A DNA stretch of 64,000 nt from Azophilus sp965220835 (GTDB lineage Bacteria; Pseudomonadota; Gammaproteobacteria; Pseudomonadales; Azotimanducaceae). Both the position numbers and the translations under genes were made by a program. Below the pieces are notes generated by a model. The model was given only the letters and a program-made list of their open reading frames with translations. It had not been told where the DNA came from and did not search any database. The stretch lies in NCBI GenBank assembly GCA_965220835.1, contig OZ244842.1, positions 1,364,001-1,428,000 of the forward strand, given 5' to 3'. Positions 41,436-49,657 of the stretch are shown piece by piece; position 1 is the first letter of the stretch, and each line of letters opens with the position of its first letter.

Positions 41436-41727
41436 CAGGATCTGAGGCGTGGGCGCGGATTGCTCTTTCCTTGGCCGCCATCCTGCGCACGGCCTCGACG
41501 TAGTTCTTGTGTGATGGGTAGTCCGGCCAGTGGTCCTGCGCGAATTTCGCAACATTAATGCCCCTGGACCGCTCGATTCGCCACATGCGGTCAAGCGCTT
41601 CGGCGAGCGTGCCGGCTGGCTGGTCCATTCGGGTTATGGCCGCATTCGCCTCTCCCAAGCGCCTGAAGTAGGCTCGGTCGCTTGCCGAAACCTTGCCGAG
41701 TTGGGGATTGCGTTTCTCTGACGTCAT
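41428..41727 (-). CDS. hypothetical protein paired with nucleotidyltransferase
   Basis: A 99-residue, charged, helical protein with no membrane segment (GEANAAITRMDQPAGTLAEAL, RSRGINVAKFAQDHWPDY, NYVEAVRRMAAKERAIRAHA). No family recognised. The 8-bp overlap with the downstream nucleotidyltransferase gene indicates a two-gene operon, consistent with a toxin-antitoxin or regulatory pair, but there is no direct evidence for that. Confidence 0.6.
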   Translation of the reverse strand: MTSEKRNPQLGKVSASDRAYFRRLGEANAAITRMDQPAGTLAEALDRMWRIERSRGINVAKFAQDHWPDYPSHKNYVEAVRRMAAKERAIRAHASDPDG

Positions 41728-41783
41728 GCGGCCATTCTACTTGACCGGATTGCGCGTTGCCGGAATCCAACGCAACCCGGCGC

Positions 41784-41792
41784 TGCTATACT
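41784..41792 (+). promoter_or_regulatory. extended -10 promoter element, tusD copy B
   Basis: TGC-TATACT lies 30 bp before the tusD start, within 19 bp identical to the copy A promoter (39331-39349). The spacer to the gene is 2 bp longer here and differs in sequence. Confidence 0.5.
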
Positions 41793-41813
41793 CCGCGCAA
41801 CGTTCAGCGAGAC

Positions 41814-42436
41814 GGCTGGCCTTGGTCATTTCCATTGCCGTGCACGGTGCCCCCTATGCCAGCGCCGGTTCAAGAACGGCGTTGCGCTTTGCTGAAAGCG
41901 CTCTGCGCCTGGGGCATCGGATTCACCGGGTGTTCTTCTACCACGACGGCGTGCTCGCCGCTGCCAAACAGGGCGTGGCACCCCAGGATGAAGAGGACTT
42001 GCATGCGGGCTGGGTCGGCTTGGCTGAATCCCATGGGGTCGAACTCACCGTCTGCATCGCCAACGCGCTGAAGCGTGGCGTGCTCGACGAAACGGAACGA
42101 GACCGCTACGAAAAGGAGGCCATCACCGCCCATGCAGCGTTCACCGTTGTCGGGTTGGGGCAACTCATTGAAGCCATGACCGCATCCGACCGCTTCGTGA
42201 CCTTCGCCGCCTGATGGCCAAGCGCATTCTGTTTTTGCTGAACCAGCCACCCTACGGCTCCTCCCACGCTGCAGAGGCCATCGAGGCCATTCTGGTGGCC
42301 GGCGTCTTTGATCAGCAAGTCAGCGTCCTGTTCACGGGCGCCGGGCTGTATCAGCTGCTCAGCGAGCAGGACGGCAGCGCGGTGGGTGGACGCACCGTGG
42401 GCAAGATGCTTGGCGCCGTGCCGGAGTACGGCGTGA
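41814..42436 (+). repeat. 623-bp duplicated tus block, copy B (parental)
   Basis: Collinear partner of 39366-39988. In this copy tusC continues normally and tusB and tusE follow, so it is the ancestral location. Confidence 0.9.
41822..42214 (+). CDS. tusD: sulfurtransferase subunit TusD
   Basis: A 130-residue DsrE-like subunit of the TusBCD sulfur relay, with active C78. TTG at 41822 gives the family N-terminus (VISIAVHGAPY); an open frame upstream is not family-like. Its stop overlaps the tusC ATG by one base. Together with tusC, tusB, tusE and the distant mnmA it supplies sulfur for 2-thiouridine at tRNA position 34. Confidence 0.93.
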   Translation: MVISIAVHGAPYASAGSRTALRFAESALRLGHRIHRVFFYHDGVLAAAKQGVAPQDEEDLHAGWVGLAESHGVELTVCIANALKRGVLDETERDRYEKEAITAHAAFTVVGLGQLIEAMTASDRFVTFAA

Positions 42437-42570
42437 CCGACTTGTACGCCTGCCGGCCTTCGGCGGAACGCCTCAACCTGGGCGACGCCAACCTGTGCCT
42501 CCCCGTCACCTGGCTGGACTACGACGAACAAAGGCGGCTGATCAGCCGCCAAGACATCGTGACGGGCTGA
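42214..42570 (+). CDS. tusC: sulfurtransferase subunit TusC
   Basis: A 118-residue DsrF-like subunit of TusBCD (MAKRILFLLNQPPYGSSHAA, AGVFDQQVSVLFTGAGLYQL, YGVTDLYACRPSAERL). It has no essential Cys in the family sense and plays a structural role in the hexamer. The intact length contrasts with the truncated copy at 39766. Confidence 0.93.
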   Translation: MAKRILFLLNQPPYGSSHAAEAIEAILVAGVFDQQVSVLFTGAGLYQLLSEQDGSAVGGRTVGKMLGAVPEYGVTDLYACRPSAERLNLGDANLCLPVTWLDYDEQRRLISRQDIVTG

Positions 42571-42572
42571 AC

Positions 42573-42839
42573 GTGCCCACCCTGCACCTCGTCAACAAGC
42601 CTGCGGCCTGGGCGAGCTGCCGGCCACTGCTTGATGGCGAGGATGCCGTATTGCTGATCGAGGACGGCACCTACTTGGCGCGGCAGCCCCTCGGCGGCGC
42701 CGCGCTTTACGCCCTTGAGCCGGACATTCGCGCTCGCGGCTTGTCGCAACTGATCCACGGTGACATCCAATTGGCCTCGTTCGATGACTTCGTGCGTCTC
42801 GTGGAAAGCTGCGAGCGGGTCGTGACCTGGGGTGCTTAG
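42573..42839 (+). CDS. tusB: sulfurtransferase subunit TusB
   Basis: An 88-residue DsrH-like subunit (VLLIEDGTYLA, YALEPDIRARGL, FVRLVESCERVVTWGA). The GTG at 42573 is 2 bp after the tusC stop; upstream codons in frame overlap tusC and are not family-like. It completes the TusBCD complex. Confidence 0.9.
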   Translation: MPTLHLVNKPAAWASCRPLLDGEDAVLLIEDGTYLARQPLGGAALYALEPDIRARGLSQLIHGDIQLASFDDFVRLVESCERVVTWGA

Positions 42840-43152
42840 GGTGTTGCCGGAAACCGACAAGGATGGCTATCTGCGCAACCTGGATGATTGGAGTCCCGCT
42901 GTGGCGGAGGCGCTCGCTGCCCAAAGCGGTATTGCGCTCACCGCCGCCCATTGGCAGGTCATTGAACTCGCCCAAGCGTTCTACCGCGCTTACGACCTCA
43001 GCCCGGACATGCGCCCCTTGGTCAAGTGGGTGCGCAGCGCACTGGGCGAGGAGAAGGGTTCAAGCCTGTACCTGCTTAAGTTGTTCCCGGGCAGCCCCGC
43101 TCGCCTGGCCGCCAAGATCGCAGGATTGCCAAGGCCGGCCAACTGCCTGTAG
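42832..43152 (+). CDS. tusE: sulfurtransferase TusE (DsrC-like)
   Basis: A 106-residue DsrC-family carrier that accepts sulfur from TusD and transfers it to MnmA. DGYLRNLDDWSPAVAEALAA and the C-terminal GLPRPANCL, with the active penultimate Cys (C105), are diagnostic. GTG 42832 overlaps the tusB stop; GTG 42841 is an alternative start. Only the C-terminal Cys is present, as in TusE rather than sulfite-reductase-linked DsrC. Confidence 0.93.
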   Translation: MLRVLPETDKDGYLRNLDDWSPAVAEALAAQSGIALTAAHWQVIELAQAFYRAYDLSPDMRPLVKWVRSALGEEKGSSLYLLKLFPGSPARLAAKIAGLPRPANCL

Positions 43153-43267
43153 GCGTTCAAGATCTTGAGCGAAAACGCGGAGCGTGGCTGTAGAATGCGG
43201 CTTTGATTGCTCAGTTGCGGCCAACGACTCACTGATTTTCCGCACCCGACCAAAACGTGGAGAAGAG

Positions 43268-43984
43268 ATGGACCCAAACCAATTGTTGAACCGGTTTCTC
43301 GGCGCTGATGCCAACTCGGGTTCCCAATCAGCCTCTGGCGCAATGGCTGCCGCCAAGCAGCGCATTGGCGGCATGCGCCCCGGCACGGCGTTGGCCGGCG
43401 GGCTGGCGGCCGGCGGCGTGGTTGGACTGCTGCTGGGCAGCAAGAAGGCGCGCAAGAAAATGGGCAAGGTGGCCGGTTACGGCGGCGCGGCCGCTCTTGG
43501 CGCGCTGGCGCTGAAGGCCTACCAGAATTGGCAGAGCGGCACCTCGCCGGAATCCGCGCCCACGGCAACAGCGACGGACACCCGGGATGTGGATGCCCGC
43601 TTCCTGCCGGAGTCCGCCCCCGCGGCCGGCGGAGAGCGCTTTGAGCTCTGGCTGATCCGAGCCATGATCGGAGCGGCCAAGGCCGACGGCGTGGTGGACA
43701 GCGATGAGCAGGCGCGCCTGTTCGAGCAGGTTGAACGCCTGGGCTTGGACGCGGAAGGCAAAGCGTTCGTGTTTGATGCCCTGTCCACGCCGCCTGACCT
43801 TAGCGAGATTGCGGCCGCCGCCAGCACCCCGGAGCAAGCCGCCGAGATCTACCTCGTTTCTCGGTTGGCGATCGACATCGACCATCCGGCGGAAAGGGCC
43901 TACATGGAAGCGTTGGCACACCGCTTGAAGCTGCCGGCGGAGCTGGTCGCCCATCTTGACCGACAGGCGGAGGCGGACGGATAA
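43268..43984 (+). CDS. DUF533/TerB-like protein
   Basis: A 238-residue protein. The N-terminal part has a Gly-rich hydrophobic segment (GTALAGGLAAGGVVGLLLG) followed by KKARKKM, then a TerB-like helical domain (LIRAMIGAAKADGVVDSDEQ, YLVSRLAIDIDHPAERAYME). This matches the YebE/DUF533 family of inner-membrane proteins of unknown function. ATG 43268 has GGAGAAGAG upstream; the 28 codons open before it are not used. Confidence 0.82.
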   Translation: MDPNQLLNRFLGADANSGSQSASGAMAAAKQRIGGMRPGTALAGGLAAGGVVGLLLGSKKARKKMGKVAGYGGAAALGALALKAYQNWQSGTSPESAPTATATDTRDVDARFLPESAPAAGGERFELWLIRAMIGAAKADGVVDSDEQARLFEQVERLGLDAEGKAFVFDALSTPPDLSEIAAAASTPEQAAEIYLVSRLAIDIDHPAERAYMEALAHRLKLPAELVAHLDRQAEADG

Positions 43985-44025
43985 GCTGCGTCGCGCTTCC
44001 GGCTGCGTGCCGTCACTTGGCCGCC

Positions 44026-44541
44026 CTACGGCGACTCCAAGTACTTGAACACAGCGTAACCAGATCGATCATTGGCCTCATCCACCACGTACTCGATAGG
44101 AATGAGCTGAAGGCGTGGCCATTGCGTGTACTGGGCGAACGAAAGAGTCTCCGTCAGCAGAAGGTCCACCGAAACGTCCCGAGCTTCCCCGCTCTTATTT
44201 GATGCCGAGAACTGGCAGCGGTAACCCGAAACAAAACGGGAGCCCGGCGGCTGAAACAGATTTGACAGCCACATCCAAGCATCCACCTGCTTGACAACGG
44301 CGATGGGCGGAGCGTCCAGAGACTTTTGCCGAGCCGCACCCTCCCTGTTCGCCAAGTAGGCTTGGGCGAACTTCGCGCAATAGACGGAAACGGTGGTGGC
44401 CCTGACCGCTCCGGACAATGACGATCCGGACAGTGACGCAAGCTCAGCCTGTCCCGGAACGTGATTTCCATCATCACAAGCGGCGAGAATCGCCAGGAGC
44501 AGGCTGAGCCCCAAGCGCCTAATCGCGCAACCCCCCGCTGG
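44026..44541 (-). CDS. putative lipoprotein
   Basis: A 171-residue protein with a lipobox (ILAAC, C23) after a basic, hydrophobic signal sequence, so a lipid-anchored envelope protein is predicted. The mature part has no recognised domain; YRCQFSAS and RDVSVDLLLTETLSF suggest a beta-rich fold. Its start overlaps the cysG 3' end by 23 bp, so it is the last gene of the serS-cysG strand set. Confidence 0.65.
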   Translation of the reverse strand, partial: PAGGCAIRRLGLSLLLAILAACDDGNHVPGQAELASLSGSSLSGAVRATTVSVYCAKFAQAYLANREGAARQKSLDAPPIAVVKQVDAWMWLSNLFQPPGSRFVSGYRCQFSASNKSGEARDVSVDLLLTETLSFAQYTQWPRLQLIPIEYVVDEANDRSGYAVFKYLESP

Positions 44542-45901
44542 CATAAACCGCCAGATTGACCACTTCGCCGATAATGACCAGCGTCGGGCCGCTGACGTTG
44601 GCTGCAGCCACGGCATCGGGAAGGTCTTGCAGCGGGGCTTGAACCTGGCGCTGCTCGGGCAGGGTGGCGCGCTCCACCAGCAGTGCCGGCGTTTGCGGGT
44701 TCATGCCCTGGGCGATGAGCTTGCTGGCGATTTCGGCCAAGCCCAGCAAACCCATGTAGACCACCAAGGTTTGATGAGGATTGACGAGCTCCGGCCAATC
44801 CAGGTTCACTTGGTTGTTGACCCGGTGGCCGGTGACGAAACGCACGGACTGCGCCAAGTCGCGGTGGGTCAGCGGAATGCCGGCGGTGCTGGCCGCGCCC
44901 AAGGCGGCGGTGATGCCGGGCACCACGACGCAGTCGATGCCTTGTGCGGCCAGGGTTTCCACTTCCTCGCCGCCGCGTCCGAAGATGAAGGGGTCGCCGC
45001 CCTTGAGGCGCACCACCCGTTGGCCGGCCTGTGCCCGCTCCGCGAGCAGCTCGTTGATGGCCGCTTGGCGCACGCTGGCGAAACGCTGCCGCTTGCCGAC
45101 GTAGATGCGCTCCGCGTCGCGCCGGGCGAAGTCCAGGATGCGCTCGTTGACCAAGTTGTCGTAGAGGACGGCATCGGCCTCCTGAAGCAGCCGCAGGCCC
45201 TTGAGGGTCAGCAATTCCGGGTCACCCGGGCCGGCGCCGATCAAGGCCACCGAGCCGGTGCCGCCCTCGGTGGGGGCCGCAAGCAACCTTCCAAAGGCCC
45301 TTTCCGCCCGCGCCGGTTCGCCAGCCATCAAGCGCTCCGCGACTGGCCCTTTGAGGATCTGTTCCCAAAAGGCCTTCCGACGGCCAAGCTCCGGCAGCGC
45401 CGCCGCAACCCGTTCACGGCGCTCGGCGGCGAAATCGGCCAGAGCGCCCAAGCGCGACGGAAGGCGGGCTTCAATCCAGCCCCGCACGATCCTCGCCAAG
45501 GTCGGTGAACGGCCGCCGGTGGAAACGGAAACCTGAACGGAGCCGCGGTCCACGATGGCGGGAAAGATCGCGGAGCAAAGCTGGGGCGCATCCACGGTGT
45601 TCACCAAAATGGCCCGCGCTTCGCAGTCCGCGTAGACCTGGGCGTTGATGGCGGCATCGTTGGTGGCGGCAATCACCAGCCGGCGGCCATCCGCGTCTGC
45701 GGAGCGGTAGCCGCGTTCCGTCAATTGCACGGATCCCCCTTCGGCCAAGCCTTGCACCTCCTCGCAACAGGCCTTGGCCACCACGCTGACCGCCGCGCCG
45801 GCCCTCAGCAGCAGTTCGATCTTGCGCAACGCCAGAGCGCCGCCGCCCACCACCAAGCAGTCTTGGCCGCGCAGATTGATGTGCAGCGGGAGGTAGTCCA
45901 T
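44519..45901 (-). CDS. cysG: siroheme synthase (multifunctional)
   Basis: A 460-residue CysG: N-terminal dehydrogenase/ferrochelatase domain (VVGGGALALRKIELLLRAGA, ATNDAAINAQVYADC, STGGRSPTLARIVR) and C-terminal uroporphyrinogen-III methyltransferase (GAGPGDPELLTLKGLRLLQE, VRLKGGDPFIFGRGGEE, GITAALGAASTAGIPLTHRD). It makes siroheme for sulfite or nitrite reductase. It follows serS by 14 bp, an order known in related genera. Confidence 0.96.
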   Translation of the reverse strand: MDYLPLHINLRGQDCLVVGGGALALRKIELLLRAGAAVSVVAKACCEEVQGLAEGGSVQLTERGYRSADADGRRLVIAATNDAAINAQVYADCEARAILVNTVDAPQLCSAIFPAIVDRGSVQVSVSTGGRSPTLARIVRGWIEARLPSRLGALADFAAERRERVAAALPELGRRKAFWEQILKGPVAERLMAGEPARAERAFGRLLAAPTEGGTGSVALIGAGPGDPELLTLKGLRLLQEADAVLYDNLVNERILDFARRDAERIYVGKRQRFASVRQAAINELLAERAQAGQRVVRLKGGDPFIFGRGGEEVETLAAQGIDCVVVPGITAALGAASTAGIPLTHRDLAQSVRFVTGHRVNNQVNLDWPELVNPHQTLVVYMGLLGLAEIASKLIAQGMNPQTPALLVERATLPEQRQVQAPLQDLPDAVAAANVSGPTLVIIGEVVNLAVYASGGLRD

Positions 45902-45915
45902 GACCTCCGCCGCCT

Positions 45916-47199
45916 TCAGATGGCGTTAAGGTCGAGTGTGGCCGCGCCGCCCAGGTAAGGCTTAAGCACCTGCGGAATGACCACGCCGCCGGCACCGTCC
46001 TGGAAGTTCTCCAGCACCGCCACCAAGGTCCGGCCAACGGCCAGTGCCGAACCGTTCAGCGTATGGACGAGTTCATTGGCGCCACCGCCCGCCTCCTTGT
46101 AACGGGCCATCATGCGCCGCGCCTGAAAGTCCAGGAAGTTGCTGCATGAGGAGATCTCCCGATAGCGGTCCTGTCCGGGCAGCCACACCTCAAGGTCGAT
46201 GGTCTTGGCGGCGGCGAAGCCTAGGTCGCCGCCACAAAGCGCCACCGTCCGGTAGGGCAGCTCCAGCTTCTTCAGAATGGCCTCCGCATGGCCGGTCAGC
46301 TCCTCAAGCGCGGCCCAAGACGCTTCCGGGCGCACGATCTGCACCAACTCCACCTTCTCGAACTGGTGCTGGCGGATCATGCCCCGAGTGTCCTTGCCGT
46401 AGGTGCCAGCCTCGCTGCGAAAGCACGGGGTGTGGCAAACGTGGCGGATCGGCAGTGCGTCGGCGTCGATGATGGCGTCCCGATAGAGGTTGGTGACCGG
46501 CACCTCCGCAGTGGGAATCAGGTGCATGCCGCCAGCGCCTTCGATCGTGAACTGCTCATCGGCGAACTTCGGCAGTTGGCCGGTGCCGAACAGCGAAGCC
46601 GAATTGACGATGTACGGGGCGTACACCTCGGTGTAGCCGTGCTCATCGACGTGGGTGTCGAGCATGAACTGGGTGAGCGCCCGATGCAGGCGCGCCACCG
46701 CACCCTTCATGACCACGAAACGGGTGCCGGATATCTTCACGGCGGCGGTAAAGTCCAACGCACCGTTGGCGCCTAGGTCCACGTGGTCCAAGGGCTCAAA
46801 ATCGATTTGCGGCATCCGCCCCCAAGTCCTCAGCTCAAGGTTGTCGGCTTCCGTTACGCCTTCGGGCACCGAGGCATCGGGGAGGTTCGGGATTTCGGAG
46901 AGAAAGCGATGCTGCCGCTCTTGGAGGTCGGTGAATTGCGCCTTGGCAGCGTTCAGGCGTTGGCCCAAGTCTCCCACTTCGGCGACGAGGGGGGCGATGT
47001 CCTCGCCCCGGGCCTTGGCGGCGCCAATGGCCTTGGAGCGGGCGTTGCGCTCGCGCTGCAACCGTTCCGTCTCAGACTGCAGCTGGCGCCGCTCCGCCTC
47101 CAAGGCGCGAAACGCGGCCGTGTCCAAGCTGAAGCCCCGCACGCGAAGCCGGCGGGCGGCTTCGTCCGGGTCCTGCCGCAGTTGCTTGAGGTCCAGCAT
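45916..47199 (-). CDS. serS: seryl-tRNA synthetase
   Basis: A 427-residue class II synthetase: N-terminal coiled-coil arm (about 30-100, RLQRERNARSKAIGAAK) that binds the long variable arm of tRNA-Ser, then the catalytic core with HVCHTPCFRSEAGTYGKDTR (motif 2) and NGSALAVGRTLVAVLENFQ (motif 3). It charges serine onto tRNAs such as the one at 40660. It lies 3 bp after crcB. Confidence 0.97.
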   Translation of the reverse strand: MLDLKQLRQDPDEAARRLRVRGFSLDTAAFRALEAERRQLQSETERLQRERNARSKAIGAAKARGEDIAPLVAEVGDLGQRLNAAKAQFTDLQERQHRFLSEIPNLPDASVPEGVTEADNLELRTWGRMPQIDFEPLDHVDLGANGALDFTAAVKISGTRFVVMKGAVARLHRALTQFMLDTHVDEHGYTEVYAPYIVNSASLFGTGQLPKFADEQFTIEGAGGMHLIPTAEVPVTNLYRDAIIDADALPIRHVCHTPCFRSEAGTYGKDTRGMIRQHQFEKVELVQIVRPEASWAALEELTGHAEAILKKLELPYRTVALCGGDLGFAAAKTIDLEVWLPGQDRYREISSCSNFLDFQARRMMARYKEAGGGANELVHTLNGSALAVGRTLVAVLENFQDGAGGVVIPQVLKPYLGGAATLDLNAI

Positions 47200-47202
47200 C
47201 GC

Positions 47203-47616
47203 TCAAACTCCCAGCAAGCGCTGCCCCAGCCAAGCTGCCAAGAGGCAACCCAGCACGCTGGCCATCACGTAAGCGATGGCGGCACCCCAGCGTCCGGCGT
47301 TGATCAGCATGAGGCCTTCCAAGGAGAAAGCGGAAAACGTGGTGAAGCCGCCGAGCACGCCGACGACCAAAAAAGCCCGCCCCCATTCCTGAAACCAAGA
47401 CAAGTGCGACCAGGCTCCCCAGGCCAAGCCGATGCCGAGGCTGCCGGTCAGGTTGATGGTCAGAGTGGCCCAGGGAAATCCCATCGGGAACCCGTTCGGG
47501 AACCCGCTCGGGATCCCGACCCCGATCCACGGCGCGCTCGAAACGAACACGGACACCAGGTGGCGCGCCACCGCACCCAACGCTCCGCCTAGGGCCACTG
47601 CCACGACACTGGTCAT
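47203..47616 (-). CDS. crcB: fluoride channel CrcB with repeat insertion
   Basis: A 137-residue Fluc-type fluoride exporter with GGALGAVARH, the key Asn in TLTINLTGS (N55) and GGFTTFSAFSLE. Between helix 1 and the Asn motif it has an unusual GIPSGFPNGFPMGFPWA loop (about 34-50), encoded by 12-bp repeats and absent from typical CrcB. Channel residues are otherwise intact. The start overlaps the rarA stop by 4 bp. Confidence 0.92.
   Translation of the reverse strand: MTSVVAVALGGALGAVARHLVSVFVSSAPWIGVGIPSGFPNGFPMGFPWATLTINLTGSLGIGLAWGAWSHLSWFQEWGRAFLVVGVLGGFTTFSAFSLEGLMLINAGRWGAAIAYVMASVLGCLLAAWLGQRLLGV
47471..47518. repeat. 12-bp repeats inside crcB
   Basis: Four 12-bp units, the last three close to CGGGAACCCGNT, run head to tail and encode the GFPN/GFPM-type loop. 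The CGGGAACCC core is the same as in the array of the LptA-like gene at 8918-9049. Confidence 0.75.
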
Positions 47617-48905
47617 CGGGTTGCCTGCGCCCGTTCGTCAAGCGCCTGCAGACGCTCAAGGCGGGCCTTGATCTTCGTCTCCAGCCCCCGATCCACCGGC
47701 TGGTAATAGCGCTCGGGTTCGAGTGCGTCCGGGAAGTAAGTTTCGCCGGCCGCGTACGCCTCGGCTTCGTGGTGGGCGTAACGATAGCCCTTGCCGTAGC
47801 CGAGGCCCTTCATCAACCGAGTGGGGGCGTTGCGCAGATGCATGGGAACCTCATGTGAGGGCGTTTCCGCCACATGGGCCTGAGCGGCGCCGAAGGCTTG
47901 GTAGGCAGCGTTGCTTTTGGGAACGCTCGCTAGATAGATCACTGCTTGGGCAAGGGCCAACTCCCCTTCCGGCGACCCTAGGCGGTCATAGGCATCCCAA
48001 GCGGCCAGCGCCAGCTGCAGGGCGCGGGGGTCCGCGTTGCCCACGTCCTCGCTGGCCATGCGCACCAGCCGCCGGGCAATGTAGAGTGGCTCGCAGCCAC
48101 CGTCCAGCATCCGGCAAAACCAATACAGGGCTGCATCAACGGCGCTGCCGCGCACCGCCTTGTGCAAGGCAGAAATCTGCTCGTAAAACAGATCTCCGCC
48201 CTTGTCGAAACGGCGCTTGCGAGCCGGTGCGGCCAATTCGACAAGCCCGTGGTCAATGCGATCGCCGCCCAGTTGGGCAACGGTTTCAAGGAGATTGAGC
48301 AGGCGCCGGGCATCGCCATCCGCCAATTCAATCAACAGGGCCGCAGCATCAGCATTCACGGCCACGCCCAAGGCCTTGGCTGCCCGTGCCAAGACTTTGC
48401 GCAACGCCTCGGCGTCGAGTGACTTGAGCACATACACCCGGGCCCGGGAGAGCAGGGCAGCGTTGACTTCAAAGGACGGATTCTCGGTGGTTGCGCCAAC
48501 GAAAGTCACCACGCCGCGCTCCACGTGGGGCAAAAAGGCATCCTGCTGCGCCTTGTTGAAGCGATGCACCTCATCGACGAACAACGCCGTGCCTTGCCCG
48601 AGCCGGCGCGCCGCTTCGGCACTGCGCACCGCTTCGCGCACGTCCTTGACCCCAGCGAGCACTGCGCTCAATGAAATCAAGCCCAGACCGGCATGTTCGG
48701 CAAGTAGCCGTGCCAAGGTGGTTTTGCCGGAACCGGGCGGCCCCCAGAGAATCATGGAGTGCATCTGGCCGTTCGCCGCCAGACGCGCCAGCGGAGCGCC
48801 ATCACCCACCAAGTGCGCTTGGCCCGCAAAGTCCGCCAGCGTTCCTGGACGCAGCCGATCCGCCAGCGGCCGTCCGTCATCTAATTGAAGCCCGTCGTCG
48901 CCCAT
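47613..48905 (-). CDS. rarA: replication-associated recombination protein A
   Basis: A 430-residue AAA+ ATPase (MgsA/RarA, clamp-loader-like) acting at stalled forks. Walker A is GPPGSGKTTLAR, Walker B LFVDEVHRFN, followed by VTFVGATTENPSFEVN and the C-terminal SNAAYQAFGAA and tetramerisation region. ATG 48905 matches the family N-terminus (DDGRPLADRLRPGTLADFAG); the frame extends upstream without support. Confidence 0.95.
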   Translation of the reverse strand: MGDDGLQLDDGRPLADRLRPGTLADFAGQAHLVGDGAPLARLAANGQMHSMILWGPPGSGKTTLARLLAEHAGLGLISLSAVLAGVKDVREAVRSAEAARRLGQGTALFVDEVHRFNKAQQDAFLPHVERGVVTFVGATTENPSFEVNAALLSRARVYVLKSLDAEALRKVLARAAKALGVAVNADAAALLIELADGDARRLLNLLETVAQLGGDRIDHGLVELAAPARKRRFDKGGDLFYEQISALHKAVRGSAVDAALYWFCRMLDGGCEPLYIARRLVRMASEDVGNADPRALQLALAAWDAYDRLGSPEGELALAQAVIYLASVPKSNAAYQAFGAAQAHVAETPSHEVPMHLRNAPTRLMKGLGYGKGYRYAHHEAEAYAAGETYFPDALEPERYYQPVDRGLETKIKARLERLQALDERAQATR

Positions 48906-49030
48906 GTGCTTAAGCGCCTGTTTGAATGGCAATTTTAACGCATTGGCTGGGCACGGACCCTCGGCGTTCACCGCTGTTGGTCGCCCCAAGGCCGGGGGGC
49001 TTTCGACTGAAGCCCACCGGAACTTCAACC

Positions 49031-49657
49031 TCAATAGACCTCAACGCCGTCCGGAAGGCTGAGCACGAAGTCGCTTGGTTGCACAACCGAGGCGTCCTCG
49101 AAGCGATTGAGATGAACGTCGGTGCGCTGCCCCAACGGGCCGCGAATGCCGATCCTGCTGAGACGGCTGCTCTCAAACGCCAGGATGATCTCGGCGAGCA
49201 GCGCATCATCGGCCAGCGGCCGCAGGCTGAACTGCCCCGGCGCCAAGCGGGACACTTCGTAATCGGCGCTCAAAGTGGCCGCCGAGCCGGTGAGCACCGC
49301 CAAGGGCGCATCCGTCAACGCCTCCTCCATGGGGCGGATGCTGACCTGTTCCAAGTCCGGATCATAGACCCTTAGGGTTTCGCCGTCGGCGACGATGATC
49401 TGCCGATAGGGTTCAATCAACTCCCAGCGAAACTTCGGCCGTGCCAAACGCAGCCTTCCGTGAGCCTGCTCGAGCAGTTCGCCGCGGGTGCCGTATTGCG
49501 CTTGGGTGAAGTCCGCGGCCAAACGGCCAAGAGCATCAAGGCGCTGCTGCAGCTCCGAACGGGGGTCGCTGAGCGCTGGGGCCACCAGGCCCAACGCCAG
49601 CAAAACGCATCCGCATAGCCTCAGCCCTGCACCAATCGTGCCCGTTGCATGGCGCAC
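49031..49657 (-). CDS. lolA: outer-membrane lipoprotein carrier protein
   Basis: A 208-residue periplasmic chaperone that carries lipoproteins from LolCDE to LolB. It has a signal peptide ending near PALSDP, then LDALGRLAADFTQAQYG, KFRWELIEPYRQIIVADGETLRVYDPDLEQV and the late beta strands of the half-barrel. The start is GTG, sharing its G with the ftsK TAG stop, so translation is coupled. Order ftsK-lolA-rarA is typical. Confidence 0.93.
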   Translation of the reverse strand: MRHATGTIGAGLRLCGCVLLALGLVAPALSDPRSELQQRLDALGRLAADFTQAQYGTRGELLEQAHGRLRLARPKFRWELIEPYRQIIVADGETLRVYDPDLEQVSIRPMEEALTDAPLAVLTGSAATLSADYEVSRLAPGQFSLRPLADDALLAEIILAFESSRLSRIGIRGPLGQRTDVHLNRFEDASVVQPSDFVLSLPDGVEVY

